64,000 nucleotides of DNA. It comes from G963669175 sp964648415 (GTDB taxonomy: Bacteria > Electryoneota > Electryoneia > Electryoneales > Electryoneaceae). Shown here piece by piece: positions 21,361 through 28,991 of this stretch (position 1 is the stretch's first letter; each line of letters starts with the position of its first letter). The notes beneath the pieces were generated by a model that saw only the letters and a program-made list of their open reading frames with translations, was not told where the DNA came from and did not search any database. The translations under genes were made by a program, and so were the position numbers. The stretch lies in NCBI GenBank assembly GCA_964648415.1, contig CAZYOC010000001.1, positions 26,654-90,653 of the forward strand. Direction: 5' to 3'.

Positions 21361-21659
21361 AGTAATTCTCGAATGAAATGTCCCATGATGTCATTCCTGC
21401 GAAAGCAGGAATCCAGAATAAACAAGTACTTAAGAATCTTGGTATGTTCGATTCTTTGCAAGAACCACTCTATGTTGTCAGGCAAGGGTTTACGTGGACC
21501 GACAGGGTAAAAAGATTAGGGGAGTTTAAGCTTTCGCTCGGCGGTTTTCCGGGTTGTAGTTTTCCGTACATTGTGGGGCAAACAAGCGGGGCGTGCAGTC
21601 CAGAAGTCATGGCTGACGTACCCCCTACCAACAACCAACGAGAGTTCTCGGAGGATACG
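21361..21659. other. Intergenic region with a REP-like palindrome
   Basis: About 300 bp between the FGE-like lipoprotein and the ferredoxin. It contains the palindrome at 21393-21412. The ferredoxin frame stays open through this stretch, but the good ribosome site and the conserved protein start only at 21660. I see no confident promoter. Confidence 0.5.
21393..21412. repeat. REP-like palindrome R1
   Basis: ATTCCTGC-GAAA-GCAGGAAT, a perfect 8-bp stem with a tetraloop. It belongs to a dispersed family in this window (see 26501, 48250 and 58021) with the general form ATTCCNGC-N4-GCNGGAAT and a flanking CC(T/A)G(G/A). Confidence 0.7.
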
Positions 21660-21866
21660 ATGGCTTACAGGATCAACGACAACTGCATCAACTGCGCGGC
21701 GTGCGAAGACGAGTGTCCGGTGGAAGCGATCAGCGAAGGCGACGATATTTATATCATCGACGAAGACGTCTGCGTTGAGTGCGAAGGCTACCACGACGAG
21801 CCGCAGTGCATCGAAGTCTGCCCCGTGCAGGAAGAGGATAACCCCTGCATCGTCAAGGCCGACTAA
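21660..21866 (+). CDS. 2[4Fe-4S] ferredoxin (Allochromatium/YfhL-type)
   Basis: A 68-residue acidic protein starting at the ATG at 21660, preceded by GGAGG at 21650-21654. Two cluster motifs are visible: CINCAACEDECPVEAI (C-x2-C-x2-C-x3-CP) and CVECEGYHDEPQCIEVCPV, in which the second motif has the enlarged loop (C-x2-C-x8-C-x3-CP) diagnostic of the Alvin/YfhL group. It is a small cytoplasmic electron carrier. It is monocistronic: the next gene is on the opposite strand and a strong terminator follows at 21890. The partner enzyme cannot be told from the context; the Hdr-like module 7 kb away is one possibility. Confidence 0.93.
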   Translation: MAYRINDNCINCAACEDECPVEAISEGDDIYIIDEDVCVECEGYHDEPQCIEVCPVQEEDNPCIVKAD

Positions 21867-21889
21867 GCCTGAGCAGAACGATTGTATGA

Positions 21890-21931
21890 AGCGCCCTGTG
21901 GGATAAATGCCCGCAGGGCGCTTTCTTGTTT
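21890..21931. terminator. Strong intrinsic terminator, possibly bidirectional
   Basis: AGCGCCCTGTGGG (21890-21902) pairs with CCCGCAGGGCGCT (21910-21922) in a 13-bp stem with one G-T wobble and a 7-nt loop, followed by TTCTTGTTT. It lies between the ferredoxin and the convergent MFS gene. Confidence 0.85.
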
Positions 21932-21971
21932 GAAATCCAGAATCGGGTTGACGTGTTGCTGAATCAATCCA

Positions 21972-23243
21972 CTACTCTACGGGCTGTTTTAGCCGCACAG
22001 TAGCTACGAAGCTGATGACCGCCATCAGGATCAGGTACCAGGCCGGCGCAAGAATATCTCCTGTTTGTTTGATCAGCCAGGTACATACAAGGGGTGCGGT
22101 CCCACCAAACAGCGCCATGCTCAGGTTGTATCCTGCTCCGATTCCGCTGTAACGGGTACGTGGCGGGAACATGCCGACCATGGTGGCGGGGATGGCGGCT
22201 TGCACCTTGCTCATCATGACAGCAAACACAAGCTGAGCGCCCAATGCCAGGCCGAATACACCGTAGTCGGCAAACCGAAACAGCGGCCAGGTCAGCACGA
22301 TAAAACCGCCCAGGGAAAGCAGCAGGATCTTCTTCAATCCCACTTTATCGGCCCAAAGACCGGCGAAGGGGATCAAGATCATCATGACGGCCATGGAAAT
22401 AGTGTTGGCGGTAAGAGCGTGGGGGACAACCGGTGAAACAATGGTTGTCAGATAGGTAGGCCACCAGACGAACAGGGTGTAGAACCCGGCTCCCATCAGC
22501 ATGACCAGCGCCATGACATGCAGCATGGCGGCCGGCTGTTCGGTGATTGCTTCTTTAAAGGGATTTTTCCGGACTTGCCCGTCTGCTTTAAGCTTTTCGA
22601 ACTCGGGTGATTCGTCCAGTCCACGGCGCATCCATAATGCAAATCCACCGATCAGACATCCAGCCAGAAAGGGGATGCGCCAACCCCAACTGTGAAGAAA
22701 GCTGTCTGAGAACACACCGTGCGCGAGGGCGGCGATTGCAGAGCCCAGCATCACCCCGCCGATGGTGCTGAACGTAGTCCAGCTGCCGAAGAAGCCGCGC
22801 CGATGCGGTGGGGCGATTTCGGTGATGAAGGAGATGGATCCGATAAACTCACCTCCTACCGACATTCCCTGCAACAACCGCAACAGAACAAGCAGAAAGG
22901 ATGCAGCGACTCCAACCTGGGCATGAGTGGGTAACAGACCAACCAGGGTGGTGGGTATGGCCATCAGGAGCACAGACAACTGGAGCGCCCGTTTGCGCCC
23001 GTATTTATCCCCGATATTGCCGAAAAGAATGCCGCCGATAGGACGCACGAGATAGCCGATCGCAAAGACGCCGAATGTGGCGATCAACCCGGCAAGCTTG
23101 TCTTTCTCCGGGAAGAACTGGGTGGCGATGATTGGTGCGAAATAGCCGTACACGGCAAAATCGTACCATTCCAGCACATTGCCAAGGGAACCGCCGAAGA
23201 TGTTCTTCCGCAACGAATTACTCCAGCCACCGCTTGTTGGCAT
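21972..23243 (-). CDS. MFS transporter, metabolite:H+ symporter (MHS/ProP-like) family
   Basis: About 423 residues, with roughly 12 hydrophobic segments. The start at 23243 (MPTSGGWSNSLRKN) is chosen because AAGGGAG precedes it and the family's N-terminal signature follows at once: GNVLEWYDFAVYGYFAPII. The loop 2-3 motif appears as GNIGDKYGRKRAL, and LLRLLQGMSVGGEF and SWGWRIPFL are also MHS-typical. It probably imports an organic acid, osmolyte or amino-acid-like solute with protons; the substrate is not predictable. It stands alone, convergent with the ferredoxin. By eye its DNA is less GC-rich than the flanking genes, which could indicate recent acquisition. Confidence 0.88.
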   Translation of the reverse strand: MPTSGGWSNSLRKNIFGGSLGNVLEWYDFAVYGYFAPIIATQFFPEKDKLAGLIATFGVFAIGYLVRPIGGILFGNIGDKYGRKRALQLSVLLMAIPTTLVGLLPTHAQVGVAASFLLVLLRLLQGMSVGGEFIGSISFITEIAPPHRRGFFGSWTTFSTIGGVMLGSAIAALAHGVFSDSFLHSWGWRIPFLAGCLIGGFALWMRRGLDESPEFEKLKADGQVRKNPFKEAITEQPAAMLHVMALVMLMGAGFYTLFVWWPTYLTTIVSPVVPHALTANTISMAVMMILIPFAGLWADKVGLKKILLLSLGGFIVLTWPLFRFADYGVFGLALGAQLVFAVMMSKVQAAIPATMVGMFPPRTRYSGIGAGYNLSMALFGGTAPLVCTWLIKQTGDILAPAWYLILMAVISFVATVRLKQPVE

Positions 23244-23354
23244 GCTGATATACTCCCTTGTTAAACCATGAGTAGAACGCATCACCCGGTGCTGGAAGAG
23301 GATCAGGGAGGGAATGCCCGAGTAATGTAAGGATAGAGGGGTGTTTGATCGCAA

Positions 23355-23655
23355 ACCTCATCGACAGATAATACAACTATCCCGGATATTTCACGAGTAT
23401 TCATGTTTCGTCAACATAACCCTTGACATAGAATCGGCTTAATGGGTTTTCGGCTTTGAATCACATGACGACAGTTTGTTTTCGTTTTATGCAACCCGCT
23501 GCCGGGGTTGAAGGATCTGTAAACCTGTCTCCCAAGGTGCGCGCCAAACGGACGGCGCGTACCTTGGGCTATGACAGAGAACCACTGCCGTGGTTCATTC
23601 GTGAAATATACGGGCTATTCTACCTGTTCCTGGAGCACGGCTGCGCCGTCCATGT
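23355..23655. other. Intergenic region with a long hairpin
   Basis: About 300 bp between two minus-strand genes. Besides the hairpin at 23531-23568 I see AT-rich sequence upstream of the transporter that could hold its promoter, but no confident -35/-10 pair. Confidence 0.4.
23531..23568 (-). terminator. 15-bp hairpin downstream of the secreted protein gene
   Basis: CCCAAGGTGCGCGCC (23531-23545) pairs with GGCGCGTACCTTGGG (23554-23568) with one G-T pair and an 8-nt loop. It lies ~90 bp beyond the minus-strand stop at 23656. No U-tract follows, so it is a terminator-like or 3'-protective hairpin rather than a certain terminator. Confidence 0.5.
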
Positions 23656-26319
23656 TTATCGGAGCAACATCACTCGCTGCACAGCTCGTCCCTTCGGATG
23701 CTCCAGCACCACGAAATACACTCCGCTCGCTACCCCTGACGCCTTCCAATGGTACGCATGCGTCCCGGCGTTCACACGACCGGGCGCCCATGACGTCACC
23801 AACCGTCCCAGCACGTCGAACACCTCCACCCTCAGGTCGCCCGCTTCCGGCAACGCCACCTCAACCGTCAGCGCCGGGTTGAACGGGTTCGGGTAGGCGT
23901 GGAGGCCGAACTCCGCCGGCAACGTCGCCGCAGCTGCGGGATCGTCGCCGATCACATCTGTCTCCCAGCGCAGCCACGCCAGCACGTCCTCGACAAACTC
24001 CGGCCGGTCGATCGCCGGGCCTGCGCCGCCCTCGTCCACCAGCTGCTCGATCTCGAACCCGGCGGTGACGGCGCGGTAGGACGTGTCCGCCGGTTGATAG
24101 GCTACCGCCACCGGCGTCGCAGCGTCATCGTTCAGAGTGACAATGGCCGTGGCGTTGGGGAAGGGAACGGTGGCGTCGAGGGAGTCCCCGAAAGTCGTCA
24201 GATCGCCCTCACGCATAATCCCCCAGTGTTCTGTGGACAGCAGGTGATAGCTGCCTATTCCCTGCCGCAGACTGTCCATCAGCCCCGCATCGATCCCGAA
24301 TCGGGTCTCCATGTAATAAAACCCGCCCCATTTGTTCTGGAGTCCGCTGCCGTGCAGCAGCATGCTGCCGCCGTTCTCGAAAAAGATATCGATCTCGTTG
24401 CGCATGTCCGACGGGTAGATGTCATCCTCATAGGACAGGCACGACCAGATGATGAGCGGGTAGTCGTGGATCAATGTGTCCGGATAGCCCTGCGTCCAGG
24501 GCGTCATCGGGCGAAACGCTTCGCCGAGCTGCAGCAGGGATTTCGCCAGCGGGTTGTCGTAGATCCCCTCAACGCCTTCCTGGATGAACAGCACATCAGC
24601 GGTATCCACTTCCACGTCGACTTGCAGGTACGAGTAAGCAGGCAGCTCGTGAAATCCGGCGTCCAGCGCAGCGTAGTCGCCCTCGGTCGGATAGACTTCC
24701 AGGTAGAAGGGCTGCGTTTCGTCCAACCAGGGCAGACGGAAGGCATAGAAGCCCATACAGTCGCTGTTCGTCACATAATGATAGCCGCCGACCTCGGGAT
24801 CGTTCCAGAGCAGCAGCTCGGCCTGGACCGGGGCGCCGTCCTCCTCGGCGGTGACATAGCCGGAGACGAACGATGCGCCGGTCACTTCCAGTTCCATCGT
24901 CAACGAGTCGTTGGCGTGGGTGGAGTCGAGGGGATGGAACACGGTCAGCAGCGCCTCGAACGTCCCGGCTTCGTCGGGAATCCACGCCGGATCGAGGGTT
25001 ACGGTGGTATCCTGCAACGGCCCCAGGGTGACCAGCGCCGAGGCTTCATAGTCCCCGATTTCGAGCTCGACCTCCACGTCTTCCAGCGGTTCCATGCCGG
25101 CGTTGCGCACCGTGGCCTCGAACGGGGTAGCCAGTCCGGTGAACAGCGTGTCCACAGCCGGGTGAGCCAGGCCAACCGGCTCGGCGTCGGGCGGCAGATC
25201 CAGCAGCAGCTCCAGGGTGTACCAGGCGAGATAAGCCGTGGTCCAGGACTGGTCGTTCTGCCACTGGTCTTCGGTGGCCGGGATGCCGCCGTCATCGTCC
25301 GGCTCGTCCTGCTCCAGCAGCCAGTCGGTGATCCAGATGACGTTGTTGATGCTGGTCGTATCACCCATCACCCGGTAAATTGCGTTCCAGGCGTGGGCGT
25401 ACCAGACGGTCCAGCTGTTGTTCCAGTTGCCCGGCCCGGAATAGAGGTCCATGTACTCGGTGTAGTCGGGGATCCATTCCGCGCCGCCCTCCGGGTCGTC
25501 GGCAAAGAGCGCGGTGACCACGCCCCACATGGCGGTACCGCCGGACATGGCCCAGGTCTCGTGGTCGTTCAGCCGCTCCGGGTCGTATTCAATCCAGCTC
25601 TGCACGTCCTCCGCGATGTCCTGCGCGGCGTCGATCCACACGGCGCTGTCCCGCCAGACGCCATAGAGATACAGCGCCCCCGCGCCGTAACCCGCCGACA
25701 GCGGATTGATCCCGGTGGTGGTGTTGGTGATGGTGAGACGGTAGGTGTCGAGGTAGTCGGCGCACTCGTCACCGTACCACAGCCAGCTCGAGTCGCCGTA
25801 AGCGCGGAAGTACTCCATCGCCGCCACGCAACCCCAGCCGGCGTTATGCACCCGGTAATAGTTCGGGTTGCCTCCGCCTTCTTCCTGCCAGGCAGGCCAC
25901 TCCTCGCAGTAGATCCAGGCGTTGGCGATGTACTCGGAGAACGTGGCGGTGTCGCCGGTGAGGTAACCGTAACGCGCCCAGTCACGCAGCGCTTCCTGGG
26001 TGTTGTCGGTCTGGATGATGTTCCAGTCCTGCTCGCCCTCTCGTTGCCCGCCGAAGTTCGGGCCCTGGTCGTCGACTTGCAGCTCGGGCAGCCAGTTGAG
26101 GAGCTGGTCCCAGTCCTCCTCGTACTCGTCCAGTTCCTCGTAGAAAGGGATCTCCGGGAACGGCGTCGGGGGGACTTGCGGGCCGGGCGGCTGGGTGCGT
26201 TGACGCTCTTCCAGTTGCTGTTGCAGGGTTTCGGGCGGCACGTAGGGAGTGGCGAAGACAACCGTACAGGTCAGCAGTGCGAGGGCCAGTCCGAAGGCAA
26301 AAACGGCGGTTCGGCTCAT
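23656..26319 (-). CDS. Secreted multidomain protein with alpha-helical catalytic-like domain and T9SS sorting domain
   Basis: About 887 residues. The start at 26319 has GAGGAG just upstream and gives a good signal peptide (MSRTAVFAFGLALALLTCTV, cleavage near ATPYV). Residues ~80-380 are rich in Trp, Tyr and acidic residues and look like an alpha/alpha-barrel (GDECADYLDTYRLTI, GAGALYLYGVWRDSAVW), as in polysaccharide lyases, glycosidases or cyclases. Next come a CARDB-like beta domain (FEATVRNAGMEPLEDVEVEL), a carboxypeptidase-regulatory-like domain (VSGYVTAEEDGAPVQAEL) and a ThuA/amidotransferase-like segment (YPLIIWSCLSYEDDIYP). The C-terminus is a T9SS type A sorting domain: AYPNPFNPALTVEVALPEAG, VEVFDVLGRLV, ASGVYFVVLE. 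Probably an exported polymer-degrading or binding protein; no specific activity can be assigned. Confidence 0.75.
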   Translation of the reverse strand: MSRTAVFAFGLALALLTCTVVFATPYVPPETLQQQLEERQRTQPPGPQVPPTPFPEIPFYEELDEYEEDWDQLLNWLPELQVDDQGPNFGGQREGEQDWNIIQTDNTQEALRDWARYGYLTGDTATFSEYIANAWIYCEEWPAWQEEGGGNPNYYRVHNAGWGCVAAMEYFRAYGDSSWLWYGDECADYLDTYRLTITNTTTGINPLSAGYGAGALYLYGVWRDSAVWIDAAQDIAEDVQSWIEYDPERLNDHETWAMSGGTAMWGVVTALFADDPEGGAEWIPDYTEYMDLYSGPGNWNNSWTVWYAHAWNAIYRVMGDTTSINNVIWITDWLLEQDEPDDDGGIPATEDQWQNDQSWTTAYLAWYTLELLLDLPPDAEPVGLAHPAVDTLFTGLATPFEATVRNAGMEPLEDVEVELEIGDYEASALVTLGPLQDTTVTLDPAWIPDEAGTFEALLTVFHPLDSTHANDSLTMELEVTGASFVSGYVTAEEDGAPVQAELLLWNDPEVGGYHYVTNSDCMGFYAFRLPWLDETQPFYLEVYPTEGDYAALDAGFHELPAYSYLQVDVEVDTADVLFIQEGVEGIYDNPLAKSLLQLGEAFRPMTPWTQGYPDTLIHDYPLIIWSCLSYEDDIYPSDMRNEIDIFFENGGSMLLHGSGLQNKWGGFYYMETRFGIDAGLMDSLRQGIGSYHLLSTEHWGIMREGDLTTFGDSLDATVPFPNATAIVTLNDDAATPVAVAYQPADTSYRAVTAGFEIEQLVDEGGAGPAIDRPEFVEDVLAWLRWETDVIGDDPAAAATLPAEFGLHAYPNPFNPALTVEVALPEAGDLRVEVFDVLGRLVTSWAPGRVNAGTHAYHWKASGVASGVYFVVLEHPKGRAVQRVMLLR

Positions 26320-26500
26320 GATGCTCCTCATCAGACAAGTTCAGGATGTTATTCATAAATTAGGTCGAGGGGAGGGGGATTCCAAGAGGTGCAGGGCGAC
26401 GGGACCGCAAGCTACGCTTCGCGGGAATGACGCCTGGATGCACCATCGAGCAAGATTTTCTAATAACTATACAGGCTGTTGCAGAATTCTGATGTCTCAC

Positions 26501-26520
26501 ATTCCAGCGAAGGCTGGAAT
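26501..26520. repeat. REP-like palindrome R2
   Basis: ATTCCAGC-GAAG-GCTGGAAT, a perfect 8-bp stem, with flanking CCAGG as in the other members of the family. A half-site (GCGGGAATGAC then CCTGGATGC) lies just upstream at about 26421-26442. Confidence 0.65.
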
Positions 26521-26670
26521 CCAGGCATGTCCATATACTACAAAATGTCAGCTATGGAAACCAACAAGTCTTATTCCAGCTCCCGTTCATAGCATTCGAG
26601 GGCGGGCTCTTCGCTGAAATGAGAGAGGTTCCTGTTATGATACAATCTGGAAAGCAAAGTACCCCTTTTT

Positions 26671-27184
26671 CGTACTCAAACCCCCTTATCCTATGTAATC
26701 ATTCAGAAAATTGGTACAGCTACCTTTTCCGCTATATAATANNNNNNNNNNNNNNNNNNNNNNNNNNNNNNNNNNNNNNNNNNNNNNNNNNNNNNNNNNN
26801 NNNNNNNNNNNNNNNNNNNNNNNNNNNNNNNNNNNNNNNNNTGAACCATCCACACAGCATCCAGCAGATGTATGCACTCATTCCCTCTGTGCACTCGTCT
26901 CCGGCGAAAAAGCGTAGCAGTCCCATTTTCTGCCGGAAAAAGGGGACTGTTACCTTTTCAAAATGCGCTGAGAATGAACGTTATCGCTTCTGTTTCCGAA
27001 AAGGTAACTGTCCCCCTTTTTCGTACTCAACCTCCCTATCCTATGTAATCATTCAGAAAATTGGTACAGCTACCTTTTCCGCTATATAATATGAACCATC
27101 CACACAGCATCCAGCAGATGTATGCACTCATTCCCTCTGTGCACTCATCTCCGGCGAAAAAGCGTAGCAGTCCCATTTTCTGCC
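26671..27184. repeat. Direct duplication, 250-bp period, interrupted by the N gap
   Basis: Sequence left of the gap (from 26671) recurs 350 bp later (from 27022), and sequence right of the gap (26842-26934) recurs 250 bp later (27092-27184), nearly base for base. Removing the 100 N makes both offsets 250, so the array has a 250-bp period if the true gap length is zero or a multiple of 250. Confidence 0.8.
26742..26841. other. Scaffold gap of 100 N
   Basis: Exactly 100 N, the usual placeholder for a gap of unknown size. It lies inside the duplicated repeat described at 26671-27184. Confidence 0.98.
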
Positions 27185-27235
27185 TTTCAGCGCACTCATC
27201 TCCGGCGGAAAAGCGTAGCAGTCCCATTTTCTGCC
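26891..27235. repeat. Three copies of a ~44-bp palindrome-bearing motif plus an inverted pair
   Basis: The motif gcactcNtctccggcgaaaa followed by agcgtagcagtcccattttc and tgcc occurs at 26891-26934, 27141-27184 and 27192-27235. Between the first two, AAAAAGGGGACTGTTACCTT... (26937-26960) faces GAAAAGGTAACTGTCCCCCT... (26998-27021) as an imperfect inverted repeat. This organisation is REP/BIME-like. Confidence 0.6.
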
Positions 27236-27377
27236 GAGCACCACGCGATCCACCTCCCTCGAGAGCCCCTCTACACCCGTTGATCCAGTAGTATATCGTT
27301 CGAAAAATCACAAGATTACCTGTCGAGTTAGGGTTGCCTATCTTGAACATTTCCAACAACATACTGCGTTCCAACCC

Positions 27378-27406
27378 TTGACTTTAAAGTGTAGGCCTCC
27401 TATCTT
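27378..27406 (+). promoter_or_regulatory. Candidate sigma-70 promoter for the MerR gene
   Basis: TTGACT (27378-27383), 17-bp spacer, TATCTT (27401-27406), about 90 bp before the MerR start. The spacer contains a small GTAGGCCTCC segment with a GGCC dyad but is not the stretched 19-bp spacer of classical MerR-activated promoters. Confidence 0.5.
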
Positions 27407-27499
27407 ACCCAACGAGAGCAGCGGCTCAACCCCATGCGTGGGGATAAATTTTAGACTTCTTTGTGAAGAAATACACAAAGAGGCGACGCAAGGACGGCG

Positions 27500-28003
27500 A
27501 TGGACGGCAAGGCGCACCGTAAAGAGACACCTGTAGATCCGCAAGAGCCCATCTACTCCATCGGACGGGCCGCGGAGAAAACAGGCCTCTCGGTCTCGGC
27601 GTTGCGTAAATACGAAGCCGCCGGGCTGATCGTCTATTACCGTACTTCCAATGGCTACCGCATGCTGTCCAGGGAAGACATCAGCCGCATTCAGATCATC
27701 CAGCACCTGATCAAGGAGAAGGGCTTGAACCTGGAGGGCATCCGCCGTTTGTGGGCCTTGCTGCCCTGTTGGGAGTTGACCGGTTGTTCGGAGGAAGACT
27801 GGCGGAAGTGCCCGGTCCGCCAGGGCGCCAACGACCCGTGCTGGGTGATTCACGGCGACGCGGGCGGGTGCGGACGGTTGGCTTGCCGAACCTGCGAAAT
27901 CTATCGCATGGCCGCCACCTGCACCGAGGATCTCAAGCGACTGGTGCTGGACCTGGTGGGACGGCGAGGCGGCGAGCGTTTTGAAACGACGACAACAACG
28001 TGA
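27500..28003 (+). CDS. MerR-family regulator with Cys-rich two-CW-type C-terminal domain
   Basis: 167 residues; ATG at 27500 follows AAGGACGGCG. Residues ~14-85 are a MerR winged helix: YSIGRAAEKTGLSVSALRKY, then EAAGLIVYYRTSNGYRMLS and a dimerisation helix with LIKEKGLNLEGIRRL. The C-terminal ~70 residues hold eight cysteines in the order CWELTGC, KCPV, DPCW, GGCG, ACRTC and ATC. This resembles the two-CW Cys-rich domain and suggests a metal-, Fe-S- or redox-sensing effector domain (inference). It lies 40 bp upstream of the cytochrome b/Fe-S pair on the same strand, so it probably controls that operon, perhaps in response to oxygen or sulfur redox state. Confidence 0.85.
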   Translation: MDGKAHRKETPVDPQEPIYSIGRAAEKTGLSVSALRKYEAAGLIVYYRTSNGYRMLSREDISRIQIIQHLIKEKGLNLEGIRRLWALLPCWELTGCSEEDWRKCPVRQGANDPCWVIHGDAGGCGRLACRTCEIYRMAATCTEDLKRLVLDLVGRRGGERFETTTTT

Positions 28004-28043
28004 CACATACACAACAACATACGATTGACACGGGAGACAGCGC

Positions 28044-28991
28044 ATGCTGTGGAACGTCCTGACCTATGCGGTGGTCGCCATCTTCGCGATCGCCATCCTG
28101 GCGCGGGCCATCCGGATCATGAAGACGCCGGTGCACCTTCGCTGGGAACTGTACCCGGTGCCTCACGAGGGGAAGCGCGCCAAGCACGGGGGTTCGAGGC
28201 TGGAAGATGTGGACTGGTGGGACAAGCCCCATCATCCCGATCACATGGCCGACATTCTCTTCCTGCTGCAGGAGGTTATTCTGCTGAAGGGAATCTGGGA
28301 GCACAACCGTAAGATGTGGTTGCCCTCCTGGGGGATGCACTTCGGTTTGTATCTGCTGATTATCGTACTGGTTGCTTCGACCGGCGCAACGATCCTGGAC
28401 CTGGCCGGTGTGGATATGACCGCCGCCTGGGCCGGGACAGTCACCACTCTCTTCACCTATATCGCCATCGTGGGGTATGTTCTGGGCGCGGTCGGCACGT
28501 TGCTGCTGTTCTTCATGCGGCTCACCGACAAAAAGCTGAAGATGTACAACACCGCCAGCCACTATTTCAACCTGCTGCTGATCCTGGCCATCTTCGTCAC
28601 CGGGACCGCCTGGTTTGTCACCGACACGAATTTCTCCGCGCACCTCGCGGGCAGTGTGGGCGGCATGCTGGTTCCCGGGTACATGACCGGGTTCCCGCCG
28701 ATTGCATTAGCGCACTTCGTCGTGGTGCTGTTCTTCCTGTTCTACCTGCCGTTTACCCACATGACGCATTTCTTCACGAAGTATTTCATGTGGCATGACG
28801 TGCGCTGGGAAGACGCTCCCAACGAGGGCGCGAAGATGAAGGCCGCATTGATGAAGAACCTGTCCACAAAGCCGACCTGGGGCGCTCCTCATATTCAGGC
28901 GGACGGGACCAAGACCTGGGTGGACCTGGTGGGGTACACCGGCGGCGAACCTGCAAAAGCTGAAGCTGAAAAGAAGGAGAAAAAGCGATGA
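28044..28991 (+). CDS. Membrane cytochrome b subunit, NarI/DsrM/TmcC-like
   Basis: 315 residues; start at 28044 with GGGAG upstream. About six membrane helices are visible, with histidines suited to bis-His heme b ligation: MHFGLYLLIIV, SHYFNLLLILAIFV, ALAHFVVVLFFLFYLPFTHM and THFFTKYFMWHD. The family passes electrons between the quinone pool and a cytoplasmic Fe-S partner. The C-terminal tail (KAEAEKKEKKR) is cytoplasmic and charged. Its stop overlaps the next start (ATGA at 28988), so it is translationally coupled to the Hdr-like Fe-S protein; together they form a two-subunit DsrMK/HdrED/TmcCB-like module. No NarGHJ, DsrAB or DsrJOP genes are in the window, so it is neither a nitrate reductase nor a full Dsr complex here. 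Confidence 0.85.
   Translation: MLWNVLTYAVVAIFAIAILARAIRIMKTPVHLRWELYPVPHEGKRAKHGGSRLEDVDWWDKPHHPDHMADILFLLQEVILLKGIWEHNRKMWLPSWGMHFGLYLLIIVLVASTGATILDLAGVDMTAAWAGTVTTLFTYIAIVGYVLGAVGTLLLFFMRLTDKKLKMYNTASHYFNLLLILAIFVTGTAWFVTDTNFSAHLAGSVGGMLVPGYMTGFPPIALAHFVVVLFFLFYLPFTHMTHFFTKYFMWHDVRWEDAPNEGAKMKAALMKNLSTKPTWGAPHIQADGTKTWVDLVGYTGGEPAKAEAEKKEKKR

Larger units (their letters stand above)
26320..27377. other. Gene-free repeat-rich region with scaffold gap
   Basis: About 1 kb without a supportable gene; frames that cross it run through the N block or repeats. It holds a REP-like palindrome (26501), short palindromic repeats, a ~250-bp tandem duplication and a 100-N gap. The A/T-rich and G-run motifs (aaaaaggggactgttacctt, aagcgtagcagtcccatttt) resemble palindromes associated with REP-associated or IS200-like transposases, but no transposase is present here. 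Confidence 0.6.

Noticed and set aside
23417..23450. TTGACA box on the plus strand upstream of nothing
   Set aside because: There is no matching -10 at the proper distance and no plus-strand gene follows.
23899..26358. An 819-codon plus-strand frame opposite the secreted T9SS protein
   Set aside because: The composition is Arg/Val/Gly-rich with no domain; the minus-strand frame has a signal peptide, ribosome site and sorting domain.
26619..27089. Open frames running through the N block
   Set aside because: They are built from repeats and N codons with no start signal or domain.
26671..27235. Possible CRISPR array
   Set aside because: Repeat units are long, partly palindromic and tandem (250-bp period), without regular 30-40 bp spacers or cas genes.
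28044..28991. Respiratory nitrate reductase gamma subunit
   Set aside because: The fold is NarI-like, but there are no NarG, NarH or NarJ genes and it is coupled to an Hdr/DsrK-type protein.
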